Below are positions 43,363 through 53,527 of a stretch of DNA of 64,000 nucleotides, one piece after another; position 1 is the first letter of the stretch, and every line of letters starts with the position of its first letter. Position numbers and translations under genes: made by a program. The stretch comes from Alcaligenaceae bacterium CGII-47 (GTDB lineage: Bacteria > Pseudomonadota > Gammaproteobacteria > Burkholderiales > Burkholderiaceae_B): contig JAHTBO010000005.1 in assembly GCA_019166125.1 (NCBI GenBank), forward strand, positions 1 through 64,000, read 5' to 3'. Below the pieces are notes generated by a model. It was not told where the DNA came from. It was given only the letters and a program-made list of their open reading frames with translations, and did not search any database.

Positions 43363-46300
43363 ATATTTCGGCGATCTTTATTCGGCGTCCGATTGGCACC
43401 TCGCTGCTTGCCATTGCGCTGTGTTTGTTGGGCTTGGCGGTTTTCCCGCTCTTGCCGGTCGCCCCCTTGCCTCAGGTGGATTTCCCGACGATTCAGGTAA
43501 CGGCCAGGCTCGCGGGGGGAAATCCCGAGACCATGGCCTCTAGTGTGGCCCAGCCCCTAGAGCGGCAGTTCTCGCAGATTTCCGGTTTGACGCAGATGTC
43601 CTCCGAGAGCGCGTTGGGCTCGACGCGGATTACCTTGCAGTTCGATCTGGATCGCAATATTGATGGGGCCTCGCTCGATGTCCAGTCCGCGATCAATGCG
43701 GCGGCCAGGCAGTTACCGCCAAATATGACCAGCCCGCCGACGTTTCGCAAGGTCAATCCGGCTGACTTTTCCATCCTGCTGCTGTCGGTGCAATCGGATG
43801 TGTTGCCGATCACCGAGGTCAACGATTTTGCTGACAATATTCTTGCCCAGCAGATCTCACAGATCGAAGGCGTCGGTCTGGTCAGCGTATTCGGTCAGCA
43901 AAAACCCGCTGTTCGCATCCAGGTCGATCCGGTCAAGCTCGCTGCACTGGGGCTGGATCTGGAACAAATCCGCGGGGTGATTGCCAATATGACGGTGAGT
44001 CAGCCCAAAGGAACTCTGGATGGGCCCAAGCAGAGCTTTACGGTCTATACCAATGATCAGATATTGAGTGCCGAGCCCTGGAATGATGTGGTGCTGGCGT
44101 ATCGAGACGGCGCACCAATCAGGGTGCGGGATGTGGGGGTCGCAGTAAGCGGCCCCGAGGACACGAAACAAGCGGCCTGGACCTTTGCTGGCAAGGCAGC
44201 GCCCCCCGAGGATATGGCTCGGGATGGGCGCTCGCTTGTGGTGGGGGTGGCCAAGCAGCCAGGCGCCAATGTCATCGCCACGGTCGCACGCATCAATGCC
44301 GCGATGCCGCAGCTCACGGCGGCGTTACCCCCGACCGTACGGGTGAGCACGCTGATTGATCGCACACAGAATATACGTGCCTCGGTCCATGAGGTAGAGC
44401 TCACGCTCGTCCTCGCCATCGCCCTGGTCATCATGGTGATCTTCATGTTCCTGCGTAATGTGGCGGGGACCCTGATTGCCAGCACCGCCGTGCCCTTGTC
44501 GTTGCTGGGAACGATTGCCATGATGTATCTGGCAGGCTTTAGCTTGGATAATCTGTCTCTGATGGCTTTGACGATCTCGGTGGGGTTTGTGGTCGATGAC
44601 GCCATCGTCATGTTGGAGAATATCTACCGGCATATCGAGGAAGGTATGTCGCCCATGGAGGCGGCCTATAAGGGCGCTGGCGAGATCGGCTTTACGATCA
44701 TTTCAATCTCTGTATCACTGATTGCCGTTTTTATTCCCCTGCTTTTGATGGGGGGCATTGTTGGGCGTCTATTTCGCGAGTTTGCCCTGACGGTCACCAT
44801 GACGATTCTGGTGTCTGTGGTGGTCTCGCTCACGCTCACGCCTATGCTGTGCTCACGCTATCTTAGAGGGCATCGCCGCGAGTCTCATGGCTGGCTCTAT
44901 CGCGTGTTTGAACGTGGATTCGACTGGATGCTTGATTGGTATCGGCGCGGTCTGGATCTGGTCTTGCGGCATTCCTTTTTGACGCTGTGTAGTTTTATTC
45001 TGACGGTCGCGATCACGGCTGCGTTGTTCCTGGTCATCCCCAAGGGGTTTTTCCCTCAGCAGGACACAGGCTTTGTGTTTGGCTTTGCCGAGTCGTCGCA
45101 GGATACCTCCTTTGACGCCATGAATCAGCGCATGATGAAGCTGGCCGACATTGTGCGCGAGGATCCTGATGTGATGACCTTTGGGATGAGCAGCAATCGA
45201 CCGACCTTCAATACCGGGAGTTTCTTCATTAGCCTGCGCCCCAAGGATCAAGGGCGCAAAGCCTCTGCGGACGAGGTGATTGGACGGTTGCGGCCCAAGC
45301 TGGCTAACGTCGAGGGTATCCGACTGTTTCTGCAGGCAGGCCAGGATATTAATGTCGGCGGGCGTTTGTCGCGCACACAGTATCAGTACACCGTCATGGA
45401 CGCGGATCTGGATGAGCTCAATGTCTGGGCGCCTAAGCTCCTCGAGCGTTTCCGCCAGCTGCCTGAGCTCACTGATCTGGCGACTGATCAGCAGAACCAG
45501 GCCGCGACTGCGGTGGTGACCATTGATCGGGCGCGGGCGTCAAGCTTCGGTATTACGCCAGCGATGATCGACAACACCATTTATAACGCCATCGGACAAC
45601 GTCAGGTGGCACAGTATTTCACGCAGATCAATAGCTATCAGGTGGTGCTCGAGGTCACGCCGAGCCTGCAGCAGGACCCCAGTTTGTTCTCAAAGCTGCA
45701 CATTACCTCACCGTTGACAGGTGCCCAGGTGCCGCTATCGAGCTTTGTTCGAGTTGATACCAGCCGTACGGGTTATCTTTCGATCAATCACCAGGGCCAA
45801 TTCCCCGCAGTGACCTTATCCTTCAATCTGGCGCCAGGCGTATCGTTAGGTGAGGCGGTGCTGGCGATTCAAAAGGCAGAGGCCGCCATGGATATCCCGC
45901 AGTCGGTATCGGGTTCATTCCAGGGAACGGCAAAGGTATTCGGAGAGTCGCTCGCGACCCAGCCCTATCTGATTGCCGCCGCATTGGTTGCCGTATATAT
46001 CGTTCTGGGCTTGTTATACGAGAGCTATATTCATCCCTTGACGATTCTATCGACCTTACCGTCTGCGGGCGTCGGTGCTTTGCTGATCTTAATGGCCAAT
46101 GGTTATGACTTCAGTGTCATTGCCCTGATTGGCATTATCCTGCTCATCGGTATTGTTAAGAAAAACGGCATTATGATGGTCGACTTTGCGCTGTCTGCCG
46201 AACGTCGACTGGGTCTGAGCCCTCGCGATGCGATCTACCAGGCCTGTTTATTACGCTTTCGTCCGATCATGATGACCACCATGTGCGCACTGCTGAGTGG

Positions 46301-46526
46301 TTTGCCCCTGATGTTGGGGTCTGGGGCAGGGTCTGAGCTGCGCCGGCCATTGGGCTTTGCAATTGTAGGGGGGTTGATTGTCTCGCAGGCATTGACCCTA
46401 TTCACAACCCCCGTTATTTACCTCTATCTGGACCGTGCGCACTACTGGTATCTGCGTGGGCAGCGTGCCCGGCGCGCTAAAAAGCTCAGGCGCCTGCGTC
46501 TGGCCCGTCGGGTCTCAATTGGGTAA
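43359..46526 (+). CDS. RND multidrug efflux permease (MdtB/MdtC-like), TTG start
   Basis: This 1055-aa inner-membrane proton antiporter begins NISAIFIRRPIGTSLLAIAL and has the 12-helix, two-porter-loop RND layout. GFVVDDAIVMLENIYRHIEEG marks TM4 with the paired Asp of the proton relay. ALIGIILLIGIVKKNGIMMVDFAL in the second half has the Lys/Asn region. The closest style is MdtC/MuxC. The only sensible start is TTG (43359), overlapping the adaptor stop as TTGA. One permease only is encoded (MdtB-MdtC systems carry two) and no outer-membrane factor is adjacent. Confidence 0.95.
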   Translation: MNISAIFIRRPIGTSLLAIALCLLGLAVFPLLPVAPLPQVDFPTIQVTARLAGGNPETMASSVAQPLERQFSQISGLTQMSSESALGSTRITLQFDLDRNIDGASLDVQSAINAAARQLPPNMTSPPTFRKVNPADFSILLLSVQSDVLPITEVNDFADNILAQQISQIEGVGLVSVFGQQKPAVRIQVDPVKLAALGLDLEQIRGVIANMTVSQPKGTLDGPKQSFTVYTNDQILSAEPWNDVVLAYRDGAPIRVRDVGVAVSGPEDTKQAAWTFAGKAAPPEDMARDGRSLVVGVAKQPGANVIATVARINAAMPQLTAALPPTVRVSTLIDRTQNIRASVHEVELTLVLAIALVIMVIFMFLRNVAGTLIASTAVPLSLLGTIAMMYLAGFSLDNLSLMALTISVGFVVDDAIVMLENIYRHIEEGMSPMEAAYKGAGEIGFTIISISVSLIAVFIPLLLMGGIVGRLFREFALTVTMTILVSVVVSLTLTPMLCSRYLRGHRRESHGWLYRVFERGFDWMLDWYRRGLDLVLRHSFLTLCSFILTVAITAALFLVIPKGFFPQQDTGFVFGFAESSQDTSFDAMNQRMMKLADIVREDPDVMTFGMSSNRPTFNTGSFFISLRPKDQGRKASADEVIGRLRPKLANVEGIRLFLQAGQDINVGGRLSRTQYQYTVMDADLDELNVWAPKLLERFRQLPELTDLATDQQNQAATAVVTIDRARASSFGITPAMIDNTIYNAIGQRQVAQYFTQINSYQVVLEVTPSLQQDPSLFSKLHITSPLTGAQVPLSSFVRVDTSRTGYLSINHQGQFPAVTLSFNLAPGVSLGEAVLAIQKAEAAMDIPQSVSGSFQGTAKVFGESLATQPYLIAAALVAVYIVLGLLYESYIHPLTILSTLPSAGVGALLILMANGYDFSVIALIGIILLIGIVKKNGIMMVDFALSAERRLGLSPRDAIYQACLLRFRPIMMTTMCALLSGLPLMLGSGAGSELRRPLGFAIVGGLIVSQALTLFTTPVIYLYLDRAHYWYLRGQRARRAKKLRRLRLARRVSIG

Positions 46527-49001
46527 GATCTGGCGCTGTTCATCGAGCAGGTGTGTCAGTATCGCTTGTCCTGTCTGATCGACACGGAACGCCCCATAAT
46601 GGGCTTGTGCGAAGTCCGCAGCCTGCCCCTCGGGGAAGAACCAGGCATTCGTTGCAATGCTTACCTGCCCGCCCCGATGCTGGAATTCCAGTGCGATCGT
46701 GTCGGACGATTCTGTGGCCGCTTTATCGTCAATACGGGCCTTGATGCCTGCCAGTTGATGGATCCCGTGATCGTCAGGTGCTAAGACCAGATAACCGCTA
46801 TGCTGATCTTCGATTTTCTCTGCGACGGCTGCCGGGACGGACTGCAGTGCTACGGAGAGCTGATCGGTCACTGCAAAATTGAGCGCCATGTAATCGCCTT
46901 GAATTAAGGACCGTGGATCAACGGGCGCCAAGGCGAGCACGACCCGTTGCCCCGTAGCCAGAATCTGCTCGCGCTGGTAAATCCCTGTGTTTGCAACGAT
47001 CAAAGTCAGCAGCAGACCCGCGATTAGGCCTGCCTCGCGCCACAGGTGTCGCACTGGCCGGACCTGCGCGACACCTGTGGCGGGCCGGTGGCGAGCCGAG
47101 CGTCGAATAAGGTATCGCAAACCAAACCATGCGGATAATAACCAGGCGCCCGTTAGACCCAATATCCAGGACTTTTGTAATAGGCTGGAATCCAGAAGGT
47201 AGTAGAAACGTGCGAGATAGGCGAGTAAAGCCAGCACACCGAACACCAGCAGACCGCGTCGTGCCAGTCCGTAACCCAGGATGATCCACAGCAGCGCCAT
47301 AGCAATACCTGGTGCCCCCATCCAAGCCAGGCTAGCTACCGCCAGAACGACGGGTGCGCCCAAACGCAGGACATGCGAGCGATCCTGCTGTTGCGCGAGC
47401 AACACAGCCAACAGCACGACCGGCAGCATTGCGCAGGCGAGCCAGAGCACAATCAGTGCCGGCGCTGGCGTAACGGTCAGTTCGAACCAGCTCGGTGCGG
47501 GCGCTAACGCTGCAATCAGTTGCGTCAGGCACACCAAGCCCCACGCTAGGGGCGTCCAGAACATCGTGCTTTTGGATCGAATGCCCAGCGCTAGGGCCAA
47601 GACAGCCGCAACCGCAAGCCACCACAGGCGCAGGGTCAGAGGAATACTCATCGCGAGATGATTGGGGTCAAACGTGTCCAGCAGTCCAGAGCCATTTTGC
47701 GTGGGCCACGTGAGCACTAATACGATCCCCAGAACAAACGTCACACACAGAAAACGCAGTGCGGCACTGCGCACCCACAGGTACAGCAGCGTACCAACCA
47801 AGAGTATTGCGGCCACCCGAACCGTTGCGTCGGAGCCATCCGAAAAGAGGACTTCAATGCCAATCAGCAGCAGTCCTGCGACGATTAACGTCAACCCTAG
47901 CTCATGCCGTATGCCGCTGCGACATAAGCGAGATAGCCCTAGGCCCGCGGCACCGAATAGCGCACCCACGGTCCAGAGCGTACCCGTGTGGGGGTCCAGC
48001 ATGGGAAAAATAAAGAACACGGTCAGGCTGGCGGTGATCATCACGATGGCGAGTCTGAGCAGGCTAAGGAACCAAGGCTCTTGCAGCATCGTGGGTTGTC
48101 GGGTCTGGATCAATGTGCCGAGTCGTCGTAATCCCCAGCCAGCTAAGCCAATCAGCAATGCGATGGTCAGCAGTAGGCCGTCCTCGCCTAGCCAATCGAC
48201 GAAAAGGATCGCGATCAAGCTGAAGGCAGTCAGTGCTGCAAAGCACACCAAGGCGAGGTCGCGCAGTCTGCGGGTATAGAACCAAGCCATCAGGCTCATG
48301 GCGAGCACGCTTGGAATAGTGAGCATCCAGACGTCCGTTTCGGGGAGAGCGATGTTTGCAATCAGCAGCCAGGTCAGGCCTGCTGTACTCAGTGTGCGTG
48401 GTCCGATGCGCCAGCGATCATTTAGCCTGACGATGGCATGTTCCCAAAGGATTAATAGTGCGAGGTTCAATAGGGTCAATAGCAGCCCTGACTCTGCCCA
48501 TCCTGACAGACCCCCCGTCCACCATCGTTGTGCAGGCATATCAACAAGATATAGCACAGCGGCCACATTGAGCAATGTGGCGCACAAGAGGGCCAAGACC
48601 ACGGTGCGCACAGCAAGCAGCCATGGAATCAGCAGCACGGCCCACAAGAAAAACAGCTCCCAGGGATCCGCACGGGTCTGATATATCTGGCCAATGAGTG
48701 CGAATAAGGCGCCTACCGCGACGCCAGCGGCGCCCATCATGCTGGCAGCAATCGAAAATTGCCGCCCGCCCTGTGCGCCAGATACGGCAGTGATTCGCCA
48801 CACCAATAAAACAAGTGTAATCAGCACAGCTTGGGTGCCAAACAGTTTTTGAAAGACGGTGGCATGAACCCAGTTGGCAGCGATCCAGCAGATAAGCGCA
48901 CTTGCCAGTAATAGGAAACCCAGCGTAAGTGTCGATTTTTGCAGGAAATCTGGCCATCCGCTTCTGTGCAGGGGGGCCTGCACAAGGTGCTGGGCGCGCA
49001 T
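46515..49001 (-). CDS. Large DUF2157 / GDYxxLxY-type membrane protein
   Basis: This 828-aa protein has a short soluble N-terminus, then about twenty hydrophobic segments resembling the DUF2157/DUF4401 membrane families (LGFLLLASALICWIAANWVH; GVAVGALFALIGQIYQTRADPWELFFLWA). A C-terminal periplasmic-type domain carries LIQGDYMALNF, the GDYxxLxY motif. The function is unknown. ATG 49001 overlaps the pyrD stop (TAATG); an upstream ATG at 49031 is possible. Its 3' end overlaps the convergent RND permease by 12 bp. Family names are from memory. Confidence 0.8.
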   Translation of the reverse strand: MRAQHLVQAPLHRSGWPDFLQKSTLTLGFLLLASALICWIAANWVHATVFQKLFGTQAVLITLVLLVWRITAVSGAQGGRQFSIAASMMGAAGVAVGALFALIGQIYQTRADPWELFFLWAVLLIPWLLAVRTVVLALLCATLLNVAAVLYLVDMPAQRWWTGGLSGWAESGLLLTLLNLALLILWEHAIVRLNDRWRIGPRTLSTAGLTWLLIANIALPETDVWMLTIPSVLAMSLMAWFYTRRLRDLALVCFAALTAFSLIAILFVDWLGEDGLLLTIALLIGLAGWGLRRLGTLIQTRQPTMLQEPWFLSLLRLAIVMITASLTVFFIFPMLDPHTGTLWTVGALFGAAGLGLSRLCRSGIRHELGLTLIVAGLLLIGIEVLFSDGSDATVRVAAILLVGTLLYLWVRSAALRFLCVTFVLGIVLVLTWPTQNGSGLLDTFDPNHLAMSIPLTLRLWWLAVAAVLALALGIRSKSTMFWTPLAWGLVCLTQLIAALAPAPSWFELTVTPAPALIVLWLACAMLPVVLLAVLLAQQQDRSHVLRLGAPVVLAVASLAWMGAPGIAMALLWIILGYGLARRGLLVFGVLALLAYLARFYYLLDSSLLQKSWILGLTGAWLLSAWFGLRYLIRRSARHRPATGVAQVRPVRHLWREAGLIAGLLLTLIVANTGIYQREQILATGQRVVLALAPVDPRSLIQGDYMALNFAVTDQLSVALQSVPAAVAEKIEDQHSGYLVLAPDDHGIHQLAGIKARIDDKAATESSDTIALEFQHRGGQVSIATNAWFFPEGQAADFAQAHYGAFRVDQTGQAILTHLLDEQRQILPN

Positions 49002-50047
49002 TAGGGTGTTCGGGCGAGTGTCTGTACACACTCTGTAACGAGCTTGGGCCCCTGGTAGATCAGGCCTGTGTAGAGTTGTACTGCATCGGCGCCGGCCTGG
49101 ATTTTTTCGATGGCCTGTTGGCCCGAGCTGATGCCCCCTACACCGATGATGGCAAGGTCCTGACCCAGATGGTGGCGCAAACGCTCGATTACCGCGAGCG
49201 ATAAAGCGTGGACTGGTGGCCCGGACAAGCCGCCCGTCTCATCCTCGTAGGGCAGGCCGCGCACCGCATCGCGAGAGACCGTGGTGTTGGTTGCGATCAC
49301 GCCATCAATGCCGTATCGGGGCAGGGCCTGAGCAATCGCATCGATCTCGTCGACGCCCAGGTCGGGCGCGATCTTGACGGCCAGCGGGACCCGGCGCCCG
49401 CTTTGATCGGCGATGGCGTCGCGGCACGCCTGCAAGGCACTGAGCAAGCGCGCCAGGGCATCATGGCTTTGGAGGCTGCGTAGTCCCTGCGTGTTGGGTG
49501 AGGAAATATTCACGGTCACATAGTCTGCGTGCGGTGCGACGGCTGTCAGACCAGCGAGATAGTCGTCAATTGCGCGTTCGATCGGTGTATCTGCATTTTT
49601 ACCGATATTCAGCCCCAGAATGCCCCCCTGACGGCGCCATTCGCTGCGCTGGACGTTGGCAATAAATGCCTCCAGGCCGAGGTTGTTAAAGCCCATTCGG
49701 TTGATCAGCGCCTGGGCGCGAGGCAGGCGGAACATACGCGGTTTGGGGTTGCCTGCTTGGGCGCGCGGGGTGACCGTACCGACCTCAATAAAGCCGAATC
49801 CAAGTTGGCCCAGTGCGTCAATATGGGCACCGTTCTTGTCCAGCCCCGCCGCCAGGCCTACGGGGTTGCGCAGCGCTAATCCCATCAGAGTACGGGGCAA
49901 GGCTGGACGCTGCGTGAGCAGACGGCGCGAGAGCCTGCAGTCATAGGATTTTTGCAGCAGATCCAGGGTCAGCTCGTGGGCACGTTCCGCATCCATAGAG
50001 AATAGGGCGGCGCGTGCCAGGGGGTAGGCATGGAAAAAAGGGGACAT
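49001..50047 (-). CDS. pyrD: Dihydroorotate dehydrogenase (quinone), class 2
   Basis: This 348-aa membrane-associated FMN enzyme oxidises dihydroorotate with quinone in pyrimidine synthesis. The N-terminal amphipathic helix region [24 protein letters not shown] is diagnostic of class 2. FMN/substrate motifs are [54 protein letters not shown] (catalytic Ser), [12 protein letters not shown] and [23 protein letters not shown] 50047 lies 25 bp after the bpt stop; an ATG at 50092 would overlap bpt. Confidence 0.96.
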   Translation of the reverse strand: MSPFFHAYPLARAALFSMDAERAHELTLDLLQKSYDCRLSRRLLTQRPALPRTLMGLALRNPVGLAAGLDKNGAHIDALGQLGFGFIEVGTVTPRAQAGNPKPRMFRLPRAQALINRMGFNNLGLEAFIANVQRSEWRRQGGILGLNIGKNADTPIERAIDDYLAGLTAVAPHADYVTVNISSPNTQGLRSLQSHDALARLLSALQACRDAIADQSGRRVPLAVKIAPDLGVDEIDAIAQALPRYGIDGVIATNTTVSRDAVRGLPYEDETGGLSGPPVHALSLAVIERLRHHLGQDLAIIGVGGISSGQQAIEKIQAGADAVQLYTGLIYQGPKLVTECVQTLARTP

Positions 50048-50072
50048 GTATACGCAATGAATAGTGAGAGGG

Positions 50073-50801
50073 TCAGCCCGGAGCGGGTTCAATCCAGACC
50101 CCGCCGCGCAGGATCTGGTGTGGCCTAAATTGGGACTTATAGGTCATTTTACGGCTCTCTTGAATCCAGTAGCCCAGATACAGCCAGGGTAAACCAAGGC
50201 TCAAGCAGTGCTGGATCTGCCAGAGAACACCATAAGTCCCCAGGCTGCCATGCCAATCCGGATCATAAAAGGTATAGACCGCCGAGATACCAGTATCGAT
50301 CTGGTCCATGATGGCGACCATTCGTAGCGTACCTTCGGCATCGCGGAACTCGGCCATGCTTGATTGGACGCGGCTGGTCAGCAAAAACTGGGTGTACTGC
50401 GCCTGGTCATCCTGATCCATTCCTGCACCGGGATGGCGCGCCTGCTGGTAGCGCTGGTAGAGCTCGAAATGATCCGGATCCCAATGCAAGGCGGTGACGC
50501 GCACCTGCAGGGTTTGCAGACGATTCCATATTTTTCTATGGGTGCGGTGTCGCACAAAGCGGCGTGCATCAATACGTATTGGGATACAAGCCTGGCATTG
50601 CTCGCAGTCGGGGCGGTAGGTGAACAAGCCGCTGCGTCGAAATCCCTGCTCGATCAAACGCGAATAGCTTGCGTCATCGATCAGATGGGCGGGTGCAGCC
50701 ACCTGCGAGCGCGCCATCTGATCAGGCAGGTAACTGCAAGGGTAGCTGGCAGTCGTGTAAAACTGAAGTTTTCGAAAGATCGATTCGCTGGGATTGCTCA
50801 T
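50073..50801 (-). CDS. bpt: Aspartate/glutamate leucyltransferase (Bpt)
   Basis: This 242-aa R-transferase-type enzyme adds Leu from Leu-tRNA to N-terminal Asp or Glu, marking proteins for ClpSAP degradation. The N-terminal Cys motifs are [15 protein letters not shown] and [16 protein letters not shown]. The C-terminal GNAT-like part includes [41 protein letters not shown] and [13 protein letters not shown]. Identity with Bpt/Ate proteins is clear. In this window it lies near Aat, with a CoA-transferase gene between them. Confidence 0.95.
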   Translation of the reverse strand: MSNPSESIFRKLQFYTTASYPCSYLPDQMARSQVAAPAHLIDDASYSRLIEQGFRRSGLFTYRPDCEQCQACIPIRIDARRFVRHRTHRKIWNRLQTLQVRVTALHWDPDHFELYQRYQQARHPGAGMDQDDQAQYTQFLLTSRVQSSMAEFRDAEGTLRMVAIMDQIDTGISAVYTFYDPDWHGSLGTYGVLWQIQHCLSLGLPWLYLGYWIQESRKMTYKSQFRPHQILRGGVWIEPAPG

Positions 50802-50866
50802 GGTGGCACCTGAATGCTATATCACCTATTGTGACACTGTGCCCGCATGAGGGAAAGCCCAGGCAA

Positions 50867-52078
50867 CTATAGGATACCGCTGGCCTGGAGTTCGGCAATC
50901 CGCTTTGGGGTGTAGCCCAGCAATTCGCCCAGTACGACATGCGTATGCTCACCCAGGGCTGGACCACAATGGTGAATAGCACCGGGGGTCTCGGAGAGGC
51001 GCGGCGCGACATTTTGCATGGCGACCTCGCCCAGCTCGGGATGTGGGATGCGCACGATGGCCTCGCGGGCCTGAAAGTGCGGGTCAGCCAGCATCTCGGG
51101 TGCCCGATAGATACCGCCTGCCGGTACGCCGTGTTGCGCCATGCTCTGGAGCAGTGCCTCTGATTGGATGGTACGTGTCCAGTCGGCAATCAGTATGTCA
51201 AGTTCAGTCTGGTGTGCGCCGCGCGCCTCATGGCTGGCATAGCGCGGGTCCTGGGCGAGCTCTGGATGCCCCATCGCCTGGCAGAGCCTGGCAAAGACCG
51301 AGTCCTGGTTCGCCCCGATGACAATGTTCAAGCCATCGGCGGTGGGATAAACGTTGCTCGGGGCGATATTGGGCAGAATCGAGCCGCTGCGCTCGCGAAT
51401 ATATCCGGTCTGATCGTATTCGATGATAGTGCTCTCCATGATGTTCAATACCGACTCATAGATTGCACTGTCGACGACTTGCCCCTGCCCGATGCGTGCG
51501 CGTGCGAATAGCGCCATGACGGCGCCCAGCGCAGCATGCATGGCCGCTAATGTGTCGCCGATGGATATGCCCATGCGAGCCGGCGGCGTCGAAGGGTCGC
51601 CGCATACATAGCGCAGGCCACCCATGGCTTCGCCAATCGAGCCGAATCCCGCGCGTGCTGCGTAGGGGCCGCTTTGGCCATAGCCCGAGACACGCACAAA
51701 GACCAGCTCTGGCTTGATGGCGCGCAGTGTGTCCCAGCCCAGATTCCATTTTTCCATGGTGCCTGGCCGAAAATTCTCGATCAGTACATCGGCATGGGCG
51801 ACCAGTTCTTTGAGGATGGCTTGACCTTGTGGTGTGCGCAGGTCACAGGTGACGGATTTCTTGTTGCGGGCGATCACCGACCACCACAATGTTTTGCCAT
51901 TGACCTTTTCGTGCCCCCAGGTGCGCATCGGGTCGCCGACGCCTGGTGCTTCGATCTTGATGATTTCAGCGCCGAAATCCCCGAGCAATTGGCCACAAAA
52001 TGGCCCGGCGATAAGCTGCCCGAGTTCGAGAACACGAATGCCGTGCAAAGGACCTGTCGGCGCGCAGGAAGGAGACAT
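50867..52078 (-). CDS. CaiB/BaiF family (class III) CoA-transferase
   Basis: This 403-aa protein has family III CoA-transferase motifs: GIRVLELGQLIAGPFCGQLLGDFGAEIIKIE at the start, DVLIENFRPGTMEKWNLG and VRVSGYGQSGPYAARAGFGSIGEAMGG. The catalytic Asp is in GQGQVVDSAIYESVL. The C-terminal PAGGIYRAPEMLADPHFQAR is also typical. The start is uncertain: ATG 52078 (MSPSCAPTGPLHGIRVLE), 52090 and 52138 are all in frame without a clear Shine-Dalgarno. The acyl donor and acceptor are unknown. Its place between aat and bpt looks like an insertion into a conserved pair. Confidence 0.9.
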   Translation of the reverse strand: MSPSCAPTGPLHGIRVLELGQLIAGPFCGQLLGDFGAEIIKIEAPGVGDPMRTWGHEKVNGKTLWWSVIARNKKSVTCDLRTPQGQAILKELVAHADVLIENFRPGTMEKWNLGWDTLRAIKPELVFVRVSGYGQSGPYAARAGFGSIGEAMGGLRYVCGDPSTPPARMGISIGDTLAAMHAALGAVMALFARARIGQGQVVDSAIYESVLNIMESTIIEYDQTGYIRERSGSILPNIAPSNVYPTADGLNIVIGANQDSVFARLCQAMGHPELAQDPRYASHEARGAHQTELDILIADWTRTIQSEALLQSMAQHGVPAGGIYRAPEMLADPHFQAREAIVRIPHPELGEVAMQNVAPRLSETPGAIHHCGPALGEHTHVVLGELLGYTPKRIAELQASGIL

Positions 52079-52144
52079 AAGGGGTTCCATGAGGGGGATG
52101 GTTATGAGAGCAGCCAGCATAGCATTGCCCTCGTACAAGGGGCT

Positions 52145-52867
52145 TCAGTGCGCGATGAGCTGGCCATTGCTGAGCAACTGACCCCTTCCCCAGGCAGGGC
52201 CAGGCTGCGCCTGGAGTGTGCTCAGAAGCGATAGGAATTGAGTTCGTGGTATGGGGGCGGCACCCATGCTCGCCATGTGGGCAGTGTCTTGTTGGCAATC
52301 GATATAGGGGACATGCCAGGCTTGCAGATAGCGCACGAGGTAAACCAGTGCGATTTTGCTGGTGTTCGCAACGTGACTAAACATGGACTCACCAAAGAAA
52401 AAGCGCTGCAGCCCAACGCCGTACAAGCCACCGGCCAGCTTATCGTCCACCCACGTCTCGATGCTATGAACATGGCCTTGGCGATGCCAATCCTCGTAGA
52501 CTGCCATGATGTCCGGCGTAATCCAGGTCTGGGTACGGTGCGCACAAGCACGGATGACCGCCCCAAATGCCGTATTCAACGTAACGCGGATTGCCGGGTC
52601 AGGCAGGCGCTCGTTGCGTGCGATCTGACGCAGACGCTTGGCAAGAGAGTGGGAGAGCCGCAGCGCCGCACACGGCAAGACCATGCGCGGATCAGGGCTC
52701 CACCAGAGCACCGGATCGCCAGGGTTATACCAGGGGAACAGGCCTTTGGCATACGCCTCGGCCAGACGCGTGGTCGAGAGGTCCGCGCCGACTGCAACCA
52801 AGCCACCGGGCAGGGCCTGGCTGGCATCCGGTAAGGGGGTATCTGCATCGATCCAGGACAGGCTCAT
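52145..52867 (-). CDS. aat: Leucyl/phenylalanyl-tRNA-protein transferase
   Basis: This 240-aa GNAT-fold enzyme adds Leu or Phe to N-terminal Lys or Arg, creating primary N-degrons for ClpS. It shows GLVAVGADLSTTRLAEAYAKGLFPWYNPGDPVLWWSPDPRMVL (read in parts), TWITPDIMAVYEDWHRQGHVHSIETW, GGLYGVGLQRFFFGESMFSH and IDCQQDTAHMASMGA, all standard for Aat. It follows the Nudix gene by 18 bp. Confidence 0.96.
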   Translation of the reverse strand: MSLSWIDADTPLPDASQALPGGLVAVGADLSTTRLAEAYAKGLFPWYNPGDPVLWWSPDPRMVLPCAALRLSHSLAKRLRQIARNERLPDPAIRVTLNTAFGAVIRACAHRTQTWITPDIMAVYEDWHRQGHVHSIETWVDDKLAGGLYGVGLQRFFFGESMFSHVANTSKIALVYLVRYLQAWHVPYIDCQQDTAHMASMGAAPIPRTQFLSLLSTLQAQPGPAWGRGQLLSNGQLIAH

Positions 52868-52885
52868 ACAGGTAATCGGGCGCGC

Positions 52886-53476
52886 TTAATCGCGCAGACC
52901 GAAGTCGATGGCGTAATGATGGGTGGGGTAGATGCCGCCGCGCTGGCGATCCTGGATATAGTGCTCTAGGGTGGTTGCGACCGTGCGGAAGGACAATTCG
53001 TCCCAGGGGATCGCGTCCAGGTCAAAGAACGCAGCCTCGATGGTCTCGGGGCCGGGTGCGAGCAGATCGTTCTGAACCTCAGCCAAGTAATAAAAATGAA
53101 CCTGGTTGACTGAAGGCACGTCGATGATGGTGAATAGCGACTGGATTTTAATTTGCGCGCCTGATTCCTCCTGATTTTCACGTGCAGCGCCTTGCTCGGT
53201 GGTTTCGCCCAATTCCATGAATCCTGCTGGAAGCGTCCATTTGCCTAGGCGGGGTTCGATTGCGCGCCGGCACAATAGAACCTGATCCCCCCAGATTGGC
53301 ACGATGCCCACGACATTGCGTGGATTCTGATAATGCACGGCGCCACAATGCTCGCACAGGTCACGTATGCGGTTATCGTCGGGTGGAATCTGATGGCTGA
53401 GGGGATGAGCGCACTGCGAGCAGAAATTCTGGGTGCGTGGTGCAGGGAAATAAAAGGAGGGTTCGTGCGGGCTCAT
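52886..53476 (-). CDS. Nudix hydrolase with N-terminal zinc ribbon
   Basis: This 196-aa protein has an N-terminal four-Cys zinc ribbon (FCSQCAHPL and DLCEHCGAVHYQNPR), as in NudC-type Nudix proteins and their stand-alone relatives. It is followed by a Nudix box GFMELGETTEQGAARENQEESGA, which fits GX5EX7REUXEEXGU apart from Asn at the U position. The substrate is not evident; the ribbon suggests a nucleotide diphosphate. It lies upstream of aat. Confidence 0.9.
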   Translation of the reverse strand: MSPHEPSFYFPAPRTQNFCSQCAHPLSHQIPPDDNRIRDLCEHCGAVHYQNPRNVVGIVPIWGDQVLLCRRAIEPRLGKWTLPAGFMELGETTEQGAARENQEESGAQIKIQSLFTIIDVPSVNQVHFYYLAEVQNDLLAPGPETIEAAFFDLDAIPWDELSFRTVATTLEHYIQDRQRGGIYPTHHYAIDFGLRD

Positions 53477-53527
53477 GCGTCGATTTTAGCGTTGAATTCG
53501 AGCCGGTGGAAACGGCACGCATTTCGC

